A stretch of 64,000 bases of DNA from Ulota crispa. Its lineage: Eukaryota; Streptophyta; Bryopsida; Orthotrichales; Orthotrichaceae. Both the position numbers and the translations under genes were made by a program. Below, piece after piece: positions 1 to 11,700 of this stretch. The stretch lies in the NCBI GenBank assembly GCA_963920765.1, contig OY987248.1, positions 11,504,539 to 11,568,538 on the forward strand, written 5' to 3'. Each line of letters opens with the position of its first letter. The stretch's first letter is position 1. Under the pieces are notes generated by a model. The model was not told the origin of the DNA. It saw nothing but the letters and a program-made list of their open reading frames with translations, and did not search any database.

Positions 1-13
1 TTGTGTTTCTCAG

Positions 14-2634
14 ATATTTGCAGTGGTTAGTACTAGAGAATGGACCAGATGCCGCACTGTATCACACAGAGCTCGCCCTTTCTCTAGCTAAAGCAGCATT
101 GGACAGTCTACCTGCTAGCTCAGAAGTGTTGGACCATGATGAAAAGGACTTGGACACCGAGTTCTCTCCAATTACAGATCATTCTCTTGCAAGACGACCT
201 TCAATGAACCACGATGTAGTAAGAGGCATGTTACAGAATTTTTTAGCTGCATCGGATGAGTATGAAGCGGATGAGATTTTATCTTTGATACAGGGGTCTG
301 AATTGTGGAGAGAGCAAGTAAGTTCCTGTTTTAATTGGATATCAACTCGCTTGACTGTTCTTTTTTTACCTGCAAAATGTCCTTGAACATCGTTATGTTT
401 ATAGGTTCTCCTGATTGTGTGCAATGGCCAACGTGTAATAGATGTTTTTGGTTACTTTATGAATTTTTGTTTGTTATATAGTGTATTGATGTACTATTTT
501 CCTTGCATTATTAATGAAGTTTTTGTTTTTCAGAAGTTCTAGGCATCTGTTTGTCAACCAATGCTGATAATTTTATATGGCTTTGCAGGTTATATTACAT
601 CAAAAGTTGGGAGATGAAACCGTCGCTCTTCAGATTCTAGCCTTGTATGTGTCCTCCATGCCGTGGGCCCATTGGATCATTTTTGGTTGTTCTTTTTAGT
701 AGATCCTTTTTTCATCACATCTTTGGTTTGACGATAAGCAAAGGATGCTGGTGGATCGAGTATTCTGATTTGCAGCTTTGTCTAACTTTGTCTAACTTTA
801 GAAAATATGGTGCTAGAGAAGTTTTGTGTTTCAACTACTGTGAAGCTAAGAAGGTTTTCTTGCATGCTTCAGAAAGCTTGAGGATAGTGAGGGAGCCAGG
901 AGCTACTGTGCTAAGCTGGGCAGACCCGAGGTTTATTTGCAGTAAGTACTCTTATCTTACTTGGCAGCTTTTTTCAATGTCCATAATTGGTTGAACACCT
1001 GTTTTGGCGGTTTTTTTTCTTCCTGCTATCACTATTTGGCCGTGGGGTGTTGCGGTGTTACTTCTCAATTCCAACCGTCTCAGGATTGTCGGTTATTTGA
1101 TTGACAGTTCATCCGTTTTAGTGGGATCCCACTGCTGCACTAACAGCTGTGTACATCCTTGAAGGGCTTTTCTTTATTATAGAAGAGGAGATATACATCT
1201 AGGCAATTGATGCATATCTTGCATTTGCATGCTAACCTGGGTTATCCCTTGCACAGATTGTTGGACATGTATTTGAAGCCGGGAGAAGGTAGAGCACCAA
1301 TGCATGACGCTGCTGTGCGTCTCTTACATTGTCATGGCGCATCCCTAGACCCACTGAAAGTACTGGAGGTTCGTGTTCAACAGCACTAATCCATGTCGTA
1401 TCATAAAGGTTGGGGACTGTATATGAATGTAACAGGATAGTTCTTTGCACACCAGAAACAAGTATTTTCTAATGAAGCTACTCTATTATTGTGACTTTCT
1501 ATCAGTGTTGCCATATATGTTGAGAGTCTTGTTGTTTGCAGGCTTTGTCTCCTGGAATGTCACTTTCCTTGGCTTCTCAAACCATATCACGCATGCTCCG
1601 TGCACGTGTACATCGACATCGTGAGGGCCAGGTATTATTTTGCTTATGGACAGTGATTGGCTCAAAGTTTCCTTTATTTGCGATAACTGGTTATGAATAT
1701 ATAGTACCAACTATAATAAACTGATTATAGAGTGGGTTTTGTAAATATTGTGGTTTGGCAGATCGTTAGACATATTAACAGATACAACAATCTGGAGGCA
1801 AGAGTTGATCGTGTGGAGGAAAGATCACGGCAAGTTTGTGTTACTGATGACACTATCTGTGGTCGCTGCCACGCTCGCATAGGGACCAAGTTGTTTGTAC
1901 TATATCCCGACAATTCAATCGTTTGCTATAAGGTATTGTGGCGATCGATACATCTTTGCAACGTCTATATTCCTGGCAAAAAATAGTAAAGGACTGGAAC
2001 ATACGTTTTTCTGTCTTAGAGCATTCTGTTTTTTTTGCAGCTAGAATGTATGATATACATGCCAAATAGGGAGCGGATCACATTATGTCCCAAATCTTTG
2101 TAGCTTCACGCTGTCCCAAATCTGATTCACTTACAAATGTAGAATGCCTACATGGACGCACTTTTGGAAAATTTTGGTGACGTGAAAGCGGGATTTCGCT
2201 CCGAGAGGTAGGTCTAGCAGAAATCCAACTCACGTGCCAATTCCCAACAGCCTTTGGCATATAACTAAACAAAGTTGGGATATGGAGTTGTACGTGGGAT
2301 ATAGTATGAACCGACCCTTATTGACGAAAGAAATAAACAGTCCGAGCAAAGATCCTAGTGTGTCGGTGCTGAATCTACCGACGTCATTTTTGACATCTCA
2401 GACTTTGCCCGTGGAATAGCGTATATGCCTGCAACATCTATTTCAGAGCTGTAAGTGAATTTTAGTAACAGTTGTTTCAAATGATAACCTGTTTCTGAGA
2501 GGCAGCTGCTTGTTTGGATGCAGTGCTCACGGTTGTATGGGGAGCACATCAGCCCAATCACTGGACAAGACTTCTTGAAGGAACCTGCGTCAAGACAGTC
2601 ACGTGCTTTGACGAGGACTACTAGTTCAATGTAG
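14..2634 (+). CDS. VPS3: VPS3/TGFBRAP1-like CORVET tethering subunit, C-terminal part (5' end outside window)
   Basis: Seven exons read in one continuous frame: 14-317, 589-644, 873-941, 1257-1368, 1542-1631, 1762-1932 and 2524-2634, about 304 codons, each bounded by AG and GT with matching phases. The protein runs from YLQWLVLENG through KLGDETVALQILALKLED, a GRPEVYLQLLDMYLKP stretch, a SLASQTISRMLRARVHRH helix and an end bearing CGRC and CYKC. This is the order of Vam6/VPS39/TGFBRAP1 proteins: helical repeats, the Vps39-type domains, then a small C-terminal zinc-binding motif. In that family VPS3 is the RAB5-binding end subunit of CORVET, which tethers endosomes on the way to the vacuole; that role is known from homologs, not seen here. 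The second CxxC is completed only across the last intron (TGC TAT AAG then TGC), which is why I place the final exon at 2524. The N-terminal CNH region lies upstream. The gene converges on ABCG gene A. Confidence 0.86.
2041..2103 (+). other. Possible alternative terminal exon inside the last VPS3 intron
   Basis: A T-rich tract ending in GCAG lies just before 2041. Reading on from the exon that ends at 1932 gives 20 codons starting LEC and then TAG at 2101-2103. If used, the protein would keep the first CxxC but lose the second, so the zinc site would be broken or changed. The downstream exon at 2524 matches the family much better and is probably the main form. This could also be a chance acceptor. 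Confidence 0.3.
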
Positions 2635-3661
2635 GTGGCGCTCTTCTGCATTTTTGTGTATCCTATGTAGATCATCATCTGGTGAGTCACGCTAAAATGT
2701 ATATTGCTTCAGGTGAGTCACTGTTTATGCTAATTGCTCCTCCGTAATCTGTCATGAGGCTCACTATGGTAGAGCAGCCAAACGAGGTTTGACAACCTAT
2801 GAGTAGGCATTTGATTACCTCGGTTCTTCAGAAATCTGAGGGATCCGGTTCATCAAGAAAAATTCTGTCACTATCCTTGTCAATTCAAAGTGTGGACTTG
2901 ATGGAGTTGAAGGTTACGGGGGTAATCTGGTCGTCTTACATAGTTCTTGCTTGGTGTGCAAGAACCATTTGGTTGAGTGGCTCGGTTTTCCCCGTAGCTT
3001 AGTTGGTTAGAGTTGGAAAAGGCAGTCATTGAAAAGGGACATTTCCAAGTCAGGTAGGCAGAATAATACGCGCAGGTGACGAAGTCATCATAAGGATGCA
3101 GGTCTGGAACACCGGCTTTTCATACCGACATGGACTTAGTACAGCAGGGATGCTCATGGGTTTTGAGCTGCAAGGAGGAATTTGACACTGCAGCTTCACA
3201 GCCTTCACAGCCACCAAGATGATAGACCCTAAACCATGACAAATGTTGTGACATTGTCGTTGGGTTTAGTCATTTGTTGGCTGAAAATTACGCACTAAGT
3301 TGAGCGTCTATAATAAATTATATAATCCTCTCATGTTGCTGTCATTTGGCCCGTGATACACTGGTTGGAAAAGAGGGTGTAGAGTCATGACTTTTAACCT
3401 TCCATGAGGAAGGTCTATTGTTGTAACTCATCTTTGAATGAAGAGGGTCTGGATTTATGACTCTAATCTTTCCACGGAATTCGTCAAGGGCGCATGGTGC
3501 TGATGTTTCAGAGAGGATTGTGTCTTATAACCATCTTAGGCCTCCTGGCTCCTTGCCTGGTTATTCAAGGTAACTGGACATGGACGTAGTAATTTTGAGT
3601 ATGATGGCATAAAAACTTCAAAATAGAAAATGAATGGTAGTGAGAGAACTAGATCAAAGTC
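2635..3661. other. VPS3 3' flank, no gene seen
   Basis: This stretch should hold the VPS3 3' UTR and terminator. I see no conserved reading frame. Around 2993-3015 a short segment resembles a tRNA A box (TAGCTTAGTTGG) but has no B box, so it is not called. Confidence 0.5.
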
Positions 3662-3665
3662 TTAA

Positions 3666-4029
3666 CCCCTAAAGGTCGAAGAGGACGATTATCGTCCTTT
3701 CGGTGCAAAAAAAACAGTCGGGGGGTTGGAAAAAAAAAAAAAAATTATTCAATTTTTTTTCAAAAGCGGTCACTGCAAGGTTCTTCACCACTGAGTGCCA
3801 AAATTGGATTGATTGAAAGTCCTCATGTTTTTCAAAACTGAAATTTGTGTCTACATTCACAACCATGGTTGATAAGTCCACTCCTACCCTTCTTACAAAT
3901 TTCATGTGGGTAGCATGTACTATTGACTTTTCCCACTTTTTGAAGCAATACTATAAGTTGGGCACAACCTGTGCACTATAGCTGTACATTGTAGGGTAGG
4001 CCACGACTATGGGCCCTGGTGTTTAAGGG
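3666..4029. mobile_element. TTAA element E1 (non-autonomous, piggyBac-like ends)
   Basis: Starts CCCCTAAAGGTCG and ends AAGGG, flanked by TTAA at 3662-3665 and 4030-4033. It is 364 bp long and contains a short hairpin (GGACGATTATCGTCC at 3681-3695). A related segment with ATCGTCC follows to about 4130. No coding capacity. Confidence 0.6.
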
Positions 4030-4201
4030 TTAAATATCTATCACGTAAAGGACCATGGGGACGAAAATCGTCCCCGCTCATACATGGGGGGCCATGTATC
4101 CACGGTGCCTCCCCCCAGCGCTTAAGGGCTATAATAGGTGTTCTATCCTTAGCATATAAAGGATTTGACCATCACCAAAGATTTCAAAGTCAAAACAAAT
4201 A

Positions 4202-4515
4202 AGGTAGCAGCACCCATAACCATCACTGTACCCATAACCAACGCCTCTAAAATCTTGAAAAATCTGTGGAAGTGAAAAGATGTAATTACAATGATGTACA
4301 ATTTGTGAACATGACACCTAAGTGTTGGTGTTAGGTGCAATTGCAGTCGACTCTTTAAAAATTCACAACTTATTCTCATAGTATCCAAATAATACATTCA
4401 AAAGTAGAAACTCGTCATTTTTCTCTTGCTAATAGGATCCTATAATTTGCTAGACATTTATTGATAATCACCATGTTCAAAACCCTTAATTTGACTGTTA
4501 TGAGTGCTGCTACCT
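4202..4515. mobile_element. AGGTA...TACCT family element, copy 1
   Basis: Inverted ends AGGTAGCAGCACCCATAAC and a matching TATGAGTGCTGCTACCT, with TA on both sides (4200-4201 and 4516-4517). Its whole length aligns with the copy at 60116-60415. TA target and short size suggest a Tc1/mariner-type MITE; the class is inferred from the target only. Confidence 0.7.
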
Positions 4516-4518
4516 TAA

Positions 4519-5164
4519 CCCTTGAGCGTCCTAGTGCTTGAAATATGGCCTCTCTTGATTTAATTTGGGGTTCCATCAGCCAGATTGGATGGTACTAGGA
4601 GTCCAAATGTACCAATGGTACAATTAGTGCATACTAAAGTGAGCGGGGTACATGATTATGAAGGTCTCATGCTCTGTCAGAGATGACTTGTGGATGGGGA
4701 AAAGTGGCTTCTGGAGCAGTTTAGCACAACAACAATACTAGGACTACACTAGAACCACTGTCAAATGCCGGTGAGTTGTGTGCTTTTGTGGTCCACTTTA
4801 GGACCCTAAATCTTGCCAAAAGACTTTGAAAATTGGAGGGTAGGCAGATGTCCTATTCTCAAACCATGGTACAAAATTTCATAGCGTAATTTTGCTTGAT
4901 TAGGACAAAATAAGGTGAAAATTGTGTCACACTTCCATAAATTTGGGCAAACAACCATTTTTCAACTTGTCTTTGACAATTATAATAATGGAAACACGGC
5001 GGTCAAACTTCTCCAAATTTTCAGATGGTCTCCGAGCTCAAGGTAACCACTCCTTTCAAGGGTTTATATCCATGGATTTTATTTTTGCATAAACCATAGG
5101 GTTTTGATTGCCTCAGGGTCCTCTAAACCTGCAGTGCATTGGTTTTGAGCTAGGAGCTCAGGGG
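4519..5164. mobile_element. TTAA element E2
   Basis: Begins CCCTTGAGCGTCC after TTAA (4515-4518) and ends GAGCTCAGGGG before TTAA (5165-5168); 646 bp. Its left TTAA overlaps the right end of the AGGTA element, so it abuts that element directly. The ends resemble those of E5 and E15 (CCCTTGAGC type). Confidence 0.6.
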
Positions 5165-6878
5165 TTAAGCTTGTTTCTTGTCAATTTATTAGATAGATCT
5201 TTATAAACTATTCCTTAGTCTTACTTTTGAATTTATATAAAGAAAATTGATTGTGTATCATAATTAGTAACTATCTTTTTCTTTAAATCTCATTCTTTGT
5301 GTGCTTACTCACTCTTGAATGTTGCATCACAGCAAAAAATCTACTTTTCCCATGGGATGTTTAAAGGTTAAACAAATCAAAGAAAGTACTTCTAATTTAG
5401 GTATTGAATTAAAAGTAAAGAAAAATGATGCATGTGAAAGCTGCGAAGGTCAAAATACACAAACAACTTTAAAAATGGCTTGAATTATCTAACAAAGTTG
5501 AAAAGAAGAGTTTGCAAAAAATGGAGATGGAGTTACATCTCAATTAACAATTCTAAAGCGCTTTTTTGAGGTGGGTATTAGTTTTTTTTAGTGAATGACA
5601 ATGTGACAAATAATATTCAATCTTTTTGTTGATTTTTTTTCAAGCATCCATCTACTTTGACATCTATTACTCTAGGTGTTCAATTGCAAGGGATGAAATA
5701 ATGATGTGGGTTTCATCAACTAATCACATGCAAAAGTAAAATAAAATATCAACACATTGATACAAAAAGATTCAAGTTGAATCTTCTCAATGCCAAACAT
5801 ATGTTATTAAGTCTCCACTCATCAATCAACCATACTTCCATAATTGTTAGATGTGACCACTCAAGTCATCATCTATAAGTATACTATAAATTATGTAGTG
5901 TTTATGAGTTAACTATCTTGCTTCAAACTTGGTTGGAGTACTTCATATGACCAATTTGTGCCCTAGTAATGAAACCAAGATGATTACATCAATAATTAAA
6001 TTGAACTCAAAACCAACCATGTAGTCAAATCAACAAGCTTCATCATGTAAATAAGTGAGAGCCTCTTTAATTAAACTTCATTTATTTGTTGAAGCAAGAT
6101 TGTGTGATTTCTAAGGCTTTAACATTACAAGTTATGTATGTCTTGCAATCTTTAACTCAAACTTCCTACTTCAAATGCAACTACTACTTGTGGCTAAAGC
6201 TAGATAGTGACCTCTTGGACTCCTTAGCTCCAATCTATTTTGGAATAACACAACCAAGACCACCTATTCTTAAAACTATATTTTTCCTAATTGGCAATAT
6301 TTTATTTCTCTCAAAGCCCTAATTCAAAATCTTCATTGGAATCCCACTATTCTTGACAATGTCTCTAGTTGCACTTTTCAAGTACACAATGCCAAAAGTT
6401 CTATCAAACACATCTAGATCCTCCTACATAAAAGTGCCAATCAAGTTGCATGACTAAAGATGAAAACAATGTCAAAAATCACAACACCAAAGTGGAAGAA
6501 AATATGAACACCTTGTCTACCACTCAATGTAGAAAGAATTTTCCAAAGCATGGTAGCAACTTCAATTATCTGAGTTGGAACACGACAAACAATTGAAAAA
6601 GAAAATTAGAAAAAGAAAAAGAAAGAATTGATAGACATCACACTTGGAAAAGGAAGATTAGTCAAGTGTGAGCTCCATAAACAACAAGAGTTTGTAAATA
6701 AGTACTCGTGGAAGATATATCTCACTCCACCAAATACCCAATTCTAACCTCAACAACCCCTTTCATTTCAACCTCCATCTCACTTTCAAATTGATTGTAG
6801 GGAATATCATGTAAAGCAAAAAGTGTGTGCAATTGTATAAGAAGGGACCCAAAATATTTAAAAAATCAGTTATTAATA
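5165..6878. other. AT-rich intergenic DNA, nothing recognised
   Basis: No gene, RNA gene or clear inverted-repeat element seen. The short open frames here show no family motif and no plausible splice partners. Confidence 0.4.
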
Positions 6879-7193
6879 GGGAAATTTTCATGGATACCCC
6901 TAAAGTTTGCAATATTTACATATATACTCTTGTTTTTTAGAAACTACACAAATATCTTTGGACCAAAAAAATTAAGCATTTGTTTTGTTGTGCATGTCAT
7001 TGCCCTTCTTCTTGCATGTTATTTCTTTTTTGTTTCATTGCATTCCCTTTTTCAACATTGGTCATGAAGAAAGTACAAACACAACAAATAAATGCCTAAA
7101 TTTATTAGTCTAGAGGTGTTTGTGTAATTTCTGAAAAAGCAAGGATATCTATGTAAATATTGCAAATTTCAGGAATATCCATGAAATTTTCCC
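6879..7193. mobile_element. MITE with GGGAAAATTTCATGGATA ends, copy 1
   Basis: About 35-bp inverted ends: GGGAAATTTTCATGGATACC on the left, and on the right its complement ending ATGAAATTTTCCC. It has the same length (315 bp) as the copy at 19139-19453, with which it aligns throughout. Flanks are ATA on both sides. Confidence 0.75.
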
Positions 7194-7349
7194 ATAATAA
7201 CAATGGGTTAGTCTAGCTGGACTTAAATATTTAACATATTATGATATGAGAATAGCAATTAGGAAGTTAACTTTGTATGGTTAGGTGCTTGAAAATACAT
7301 CCTTAGGGCAAAATTCATTTTACGTTAGTTCTGCTTCACGTGCTAATAT

Positions 7350-7656
7350 CTACACTGAATATTGCATTTAGGTTGCCCCACACTGATTTCTACACATTTC
7401 GCACTTTATAAATATTTAATGTTGCTACAATAATTTTCACCAAAAATTATTGCAATAAATAGTTTTTAAAGGGCTTGTCAACAATCATGAAGCTGCAAAA
7501 AGACAAACAAGAGCTTTCAAGTCATAAACCATGTGAAATTCAATTATTTAGAGAGTTGCATATACCTCCAAGTGACCAAGTGATGAGTCATGAAGTAACT
7601 TACTAGGGTAAAGCAACCTAATTGTCAAGGCAACCTAAATGCAATATTCAATGTAG
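7350..7656. mobile_element. MITE with CTACAYTGAATATTGC ends, copy 1
   Basis: A 28-bp inverted repeat with one mismatch (7350-7377 against 7629-7656), beginning CTACACTGAATATTGC and running into TTTAGGTTGCC. It aligns with the copy at 17679-17988 and with a fragment at about 59634-59740. Confidence 0.75.
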
Positions 7657-8765
7657 CATATCCCTTGTTCAACCAAGATTTCACAACATGGGTTACTAGA
7701 TATTCCCCATATTTGTGCTATTTTTTGCAAATTTGAACAAAAAAAATTCCGTGTAGTTTCAAAGTTCAACCAATTCTCACTTCTAATGTAACTTGTCAAC
7801 AATACACTAACTACTAGTTTTTCCCACATATTGTTTCAAGTAAGAGATTGAATGAATATTGGCTTGCAATGTGAGTAGTTTTATGTTTGAAGGCAACTCA
7901 CATTGAAAACTCAATAATCTAACCAGTTTTTATAAAGAAAACATTCTTCTACATGCATTGTTGATGCCAAGATCACACAAGCCAAAATAGCTAGTTTGGA
8001 ACAAATGAAGAAGTGAGTTGTATTTTTGGAAAACTAAGAAACAACCACTTTACTGAAGGTTTTATGCATTGTTTTACTAAAAATAACCTCTCCACCATTC
8101 AAGGGCAAGAGATTGGGAACACTAGTTTCTGAAACTGATAACCGCCAGTTTGAAACAAACCAAAAAACTGAGTAAAGATTCAAAGAATCAAATTTTACAG
8201 AAATAAGTGAAGGCCACAACTTGTCTTTTACAAAACCGCTAGTTTGTTTTGGTGTGGCCTACCATTTCGGTACGTAAGAATTATTTGCAAAACTGCACAT
8301 GTTTTGCGTGCACATTCTCATAAGTACCTTTGTCCGCAAGCATCGTCAGAAGGAAAATCCAAAGCACACGCCATCACATTTCAGAGACCTTCCCACTGAA
8401 CTGCCTTTTTTCATTCATAACCCCACAAGGTCCAAAAGAGACAAAAACTCAACAATAATCGTAAAAGGGAAGCACGTGTGACTAACGCCCTCAATCTTTT
8501 ACCGACAATCAACAATAATCGTTACAAGAAGATTCCTCCATCACTCATATTGATTGCCTCAGGAACACGTTAAGTCTAATCAAGAGGAGACTCAGTCCTA
8601 CCGATCGAAAGGTAAATTATACATTAAAAAAATAATTGCTACAAGCATCATCATGCACTTAGTTTCCAGGGAAACCATCCGATGCTCTCGAAGCAGCAAC
8701 CTGAACACAAAGCTCAGGTAGACTTCGAAAAAAACAGAAAATATGTTGTTTACAAGCTCTCTCAA
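7657..8765. other. Intergenic DNA and gene A 3' flank
   Basis: No gene seen. The last few hundred bases before 8766 should hold the 3' UTR of gene A on the minus strand. The motif CAACAATAATCGT occurs twice (about 8448 and 8509). Confidence 0.4.
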
Positions 8766-11700
8766 TCACCGATGTTGGAAGTTGAGGAACTTGATGGCGA
8801 GCACAAAAATGGCAGCGAAGAAGAGCATCCACACGAAGATCATTGGACCGACCACAGGCATGAAGCTGTGCTGAAAGCCAAAGGTGTCCTGCAGATATTG
8901 CTTCACAGTGATATCTCTCGACTCATCGCCCACTATTATTAGTTTTCTCGTGATGTCACCGAACTGCGACGCAATCAAGCCATACACGGTCCATGCCAAT
9001 GGGCAGGCCCAGTAGTACCATATCCACCACCCTGGAATTGACTGCAGGTAAAAACAAACATCAAACAGTTCACCATTAGATAAAGTTCCATTTGTCTTTT
9101 ACACTCTTGATTCCTAAATTTCACTGTTTTTTGGTTTAGAGTTAAGGTAGGAGGTTCTAAAAGCGTGCACATTCTCAAATGGAATCTGTCAGTACATGTT
9201 GATTTTCATAGCCCTTCAACAATGTACAGGAAATGTACATTTGAGGAGGTGTACCATTTTAGAGCCATGTGGTCTTTTCACTTCAAAATTTAATAACTAA
9301 CTTCACAAAGCTCCAAAAAATATGAAACAACTTGGGTTAGATGCCAATTCCTCTTGTCTTTTTCAAGGAAATTTTACTGGAGAATATTTCAGGAAGTTTC
9401 ACATTCCCAAAATTCAGTTTCAGCCCTTTAGATGCTCCATTCATGAGCCTCCTACCTTATGATAGTGTGGAAGAGCTTTTCTGTGATTCCAAGATAAACC
9501 TGTAGAACAATTGATTGACTGAAGGACAAAGCATCGAGGGTTTGGGGTTTAGGGTTTTGTGAGCTTACAGGTCGAGGAATCAAAAATCCGGCGTAGAGGT
9601 TGAAGAGCGTGGAGAAGAAGGCACTGACTATGGAGGCCAGAATGACATTGGGGGTGATGGCCACCATCATCATGCCGTAGTACGTGAACTGGAGCAGGCT
9701 GACGACGGTGATGTAATAATACCAGAAGAACTTGGCAGCCGTCCATTGGAACCCAAGCATGGAGTACGTGATGAGGCTGTACAGAGTTGCTTGTGCTATG
9801 ACATACGGCACTTCGATCACCACCGACGAGAGAGCATAGGGAATGGACGAGTACATGCCCGCTGCCTTCTCTCGGTAATGCACCGATCGTTCAATGCTCA
9901 CCATCGTCTGCACCGTGCTGGCATTGTTGAAGCAGATGAACAGCGTTGCACCGTAAAGCGCCCCCAACGTTATCACCAAGTCCGTCGACCTGCCTCTGCA
10001 AAACCCAATGGAGATCCATCCACTCAAAGTTAGGCTTGTCCAAGGAGAAAACACCATATTAGGTAAATTGGGAAAAACAGTATATTCTGAGACTTTCAGT
10101 ATTTCTGCCATTATCTATGTATTAGCATATCACAAAAAACAAACGTGCACTTTCTTATACAATAGTGAAGTCTCAGTGATTGCCTCCAAGAACTTCAATA
10201 ATTACAACTTTTGAGCAATAGCTATGCCTACACTTACTGATGTAAGATTAAGGTAGAGTACAAATTGGTCCCTCCATTTTTCCCAATTTACCTAATATGG
10301 TACTTCTCAAGTACCAAGTTCGTTTTATTGGTGCGATTCGGAGTGCCGACATTGTGACATTCCACCGCACAATGTTTTCATAAACTACGACTGGTACAAA
10401 CAGTAGTTAGGGTTTTGATAAGAATTTTTCAGTGGGATAATCTATACAACTAAGCAACCATTCCAACATTCTCATAAACCCTACTTGCTCCACTCCGTTC
10501 CGTTCCACAAGGTTTATGATTTACGAGGACGTTTGAAGAGCACCCAAAACCCACCGTTAGAGAGGGGTCTTCACTTGCGCCCTAAAGTATTTTAGGGTTT
10601 TTACAGACTAACTGTGAAGATATACATACACCAAGCAATGGACGACCCATTTGAATGAGGTGAAGTGGATGAGTGAGTGAGTGGAGTGCTTACGTTTTGG
10701 TCCCAACTTGCCAGAAGATGCTGCCACAAATGAGTCCGGTGAAGAAAGTGAAGGCAAAGCGGACGAGGTTGTAATCAGGGCTGCGCCAGTACGTTAAATT
10801 CTGCTTCCACGTGATGGTCTTCAGCTGCTGCAGAGAGTTGAGTGGATACTCTGTAGGAAATGCCAGGTCCTTTGATCCGGGAGGCGGCACGCTCAGCTCC
10901 TTCACAAGCTCCTTGTTGCGCCTGTGGAGATCTGACTTTGTGTAGTACTCTCCAAAGTCCAAGCCCAACTGGAGCTCTGTGTCTTGGTTGGTCACATCCA
11001 GCATCCACGTTGCAGGGTTGTAATCCTCAGCGATCTTGGGAACGCCCGACACAGATTCAAAATATTCCACCAGATGCTTTGACTGGTACCCCAGTTCACC
11101 AGCGTAAATCACCTGTCCTCCTCGCTTCAACAACAATAGCTGCACAGCAACAGAAAAAGATCAAAATCGTGTTCAAATCAAAACAAAGCCCATTCATAAC
11201 AAGCCACTAATATATATTCGCTTGCAAGATAATCGACGGCTTTAGTTTAAGGTTTTAGCACAAGCAGAACCAAGATTAAGAGAGCTCATCTTGGCCATAC
11301 TTCCCTCCCTGAAAGCCTAAATGCGGTTCAAAGGAGAGAGTTCGATGTTTAGAGCATGGTACAACATAACAGAATGTGTGACCTCTTTCAAGATTTGCGC
11401 CAGGAGACAATTTTGAAGGTGAATCCAAACAAGGGCCTTTGAGTACTAATTCAGGTGCAGGTTTTGCATTAAGGTTAGCCCATTTAGAGGTCAGAAAGAC
11501 ATAAACCTCATCAAAAGCCTCGAAGATGTCGATGCTGGGTTGATGAATGGTGCACACCACCGTTCGTCCTGTATCCACCGTGTTCCGCACACACCGCATC
11601 ACGATTGCAGCTGCTCGTGCATCCAGCCCACTCGTCGGCTCGTCCATGAAAATGATCGACGGGTTCGCCACCAACTCCACCGCTATCGTCAACCGCTTCC

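Noticed and set aside
2985..3060. tRNA-like start (CCCGTAGCTTAGTTGGTTAG)
   Set aside because: It matches an A box, but no B box or cloverleaf follows in the next 80 bases. At most a decayed tRNA-derived repeat.
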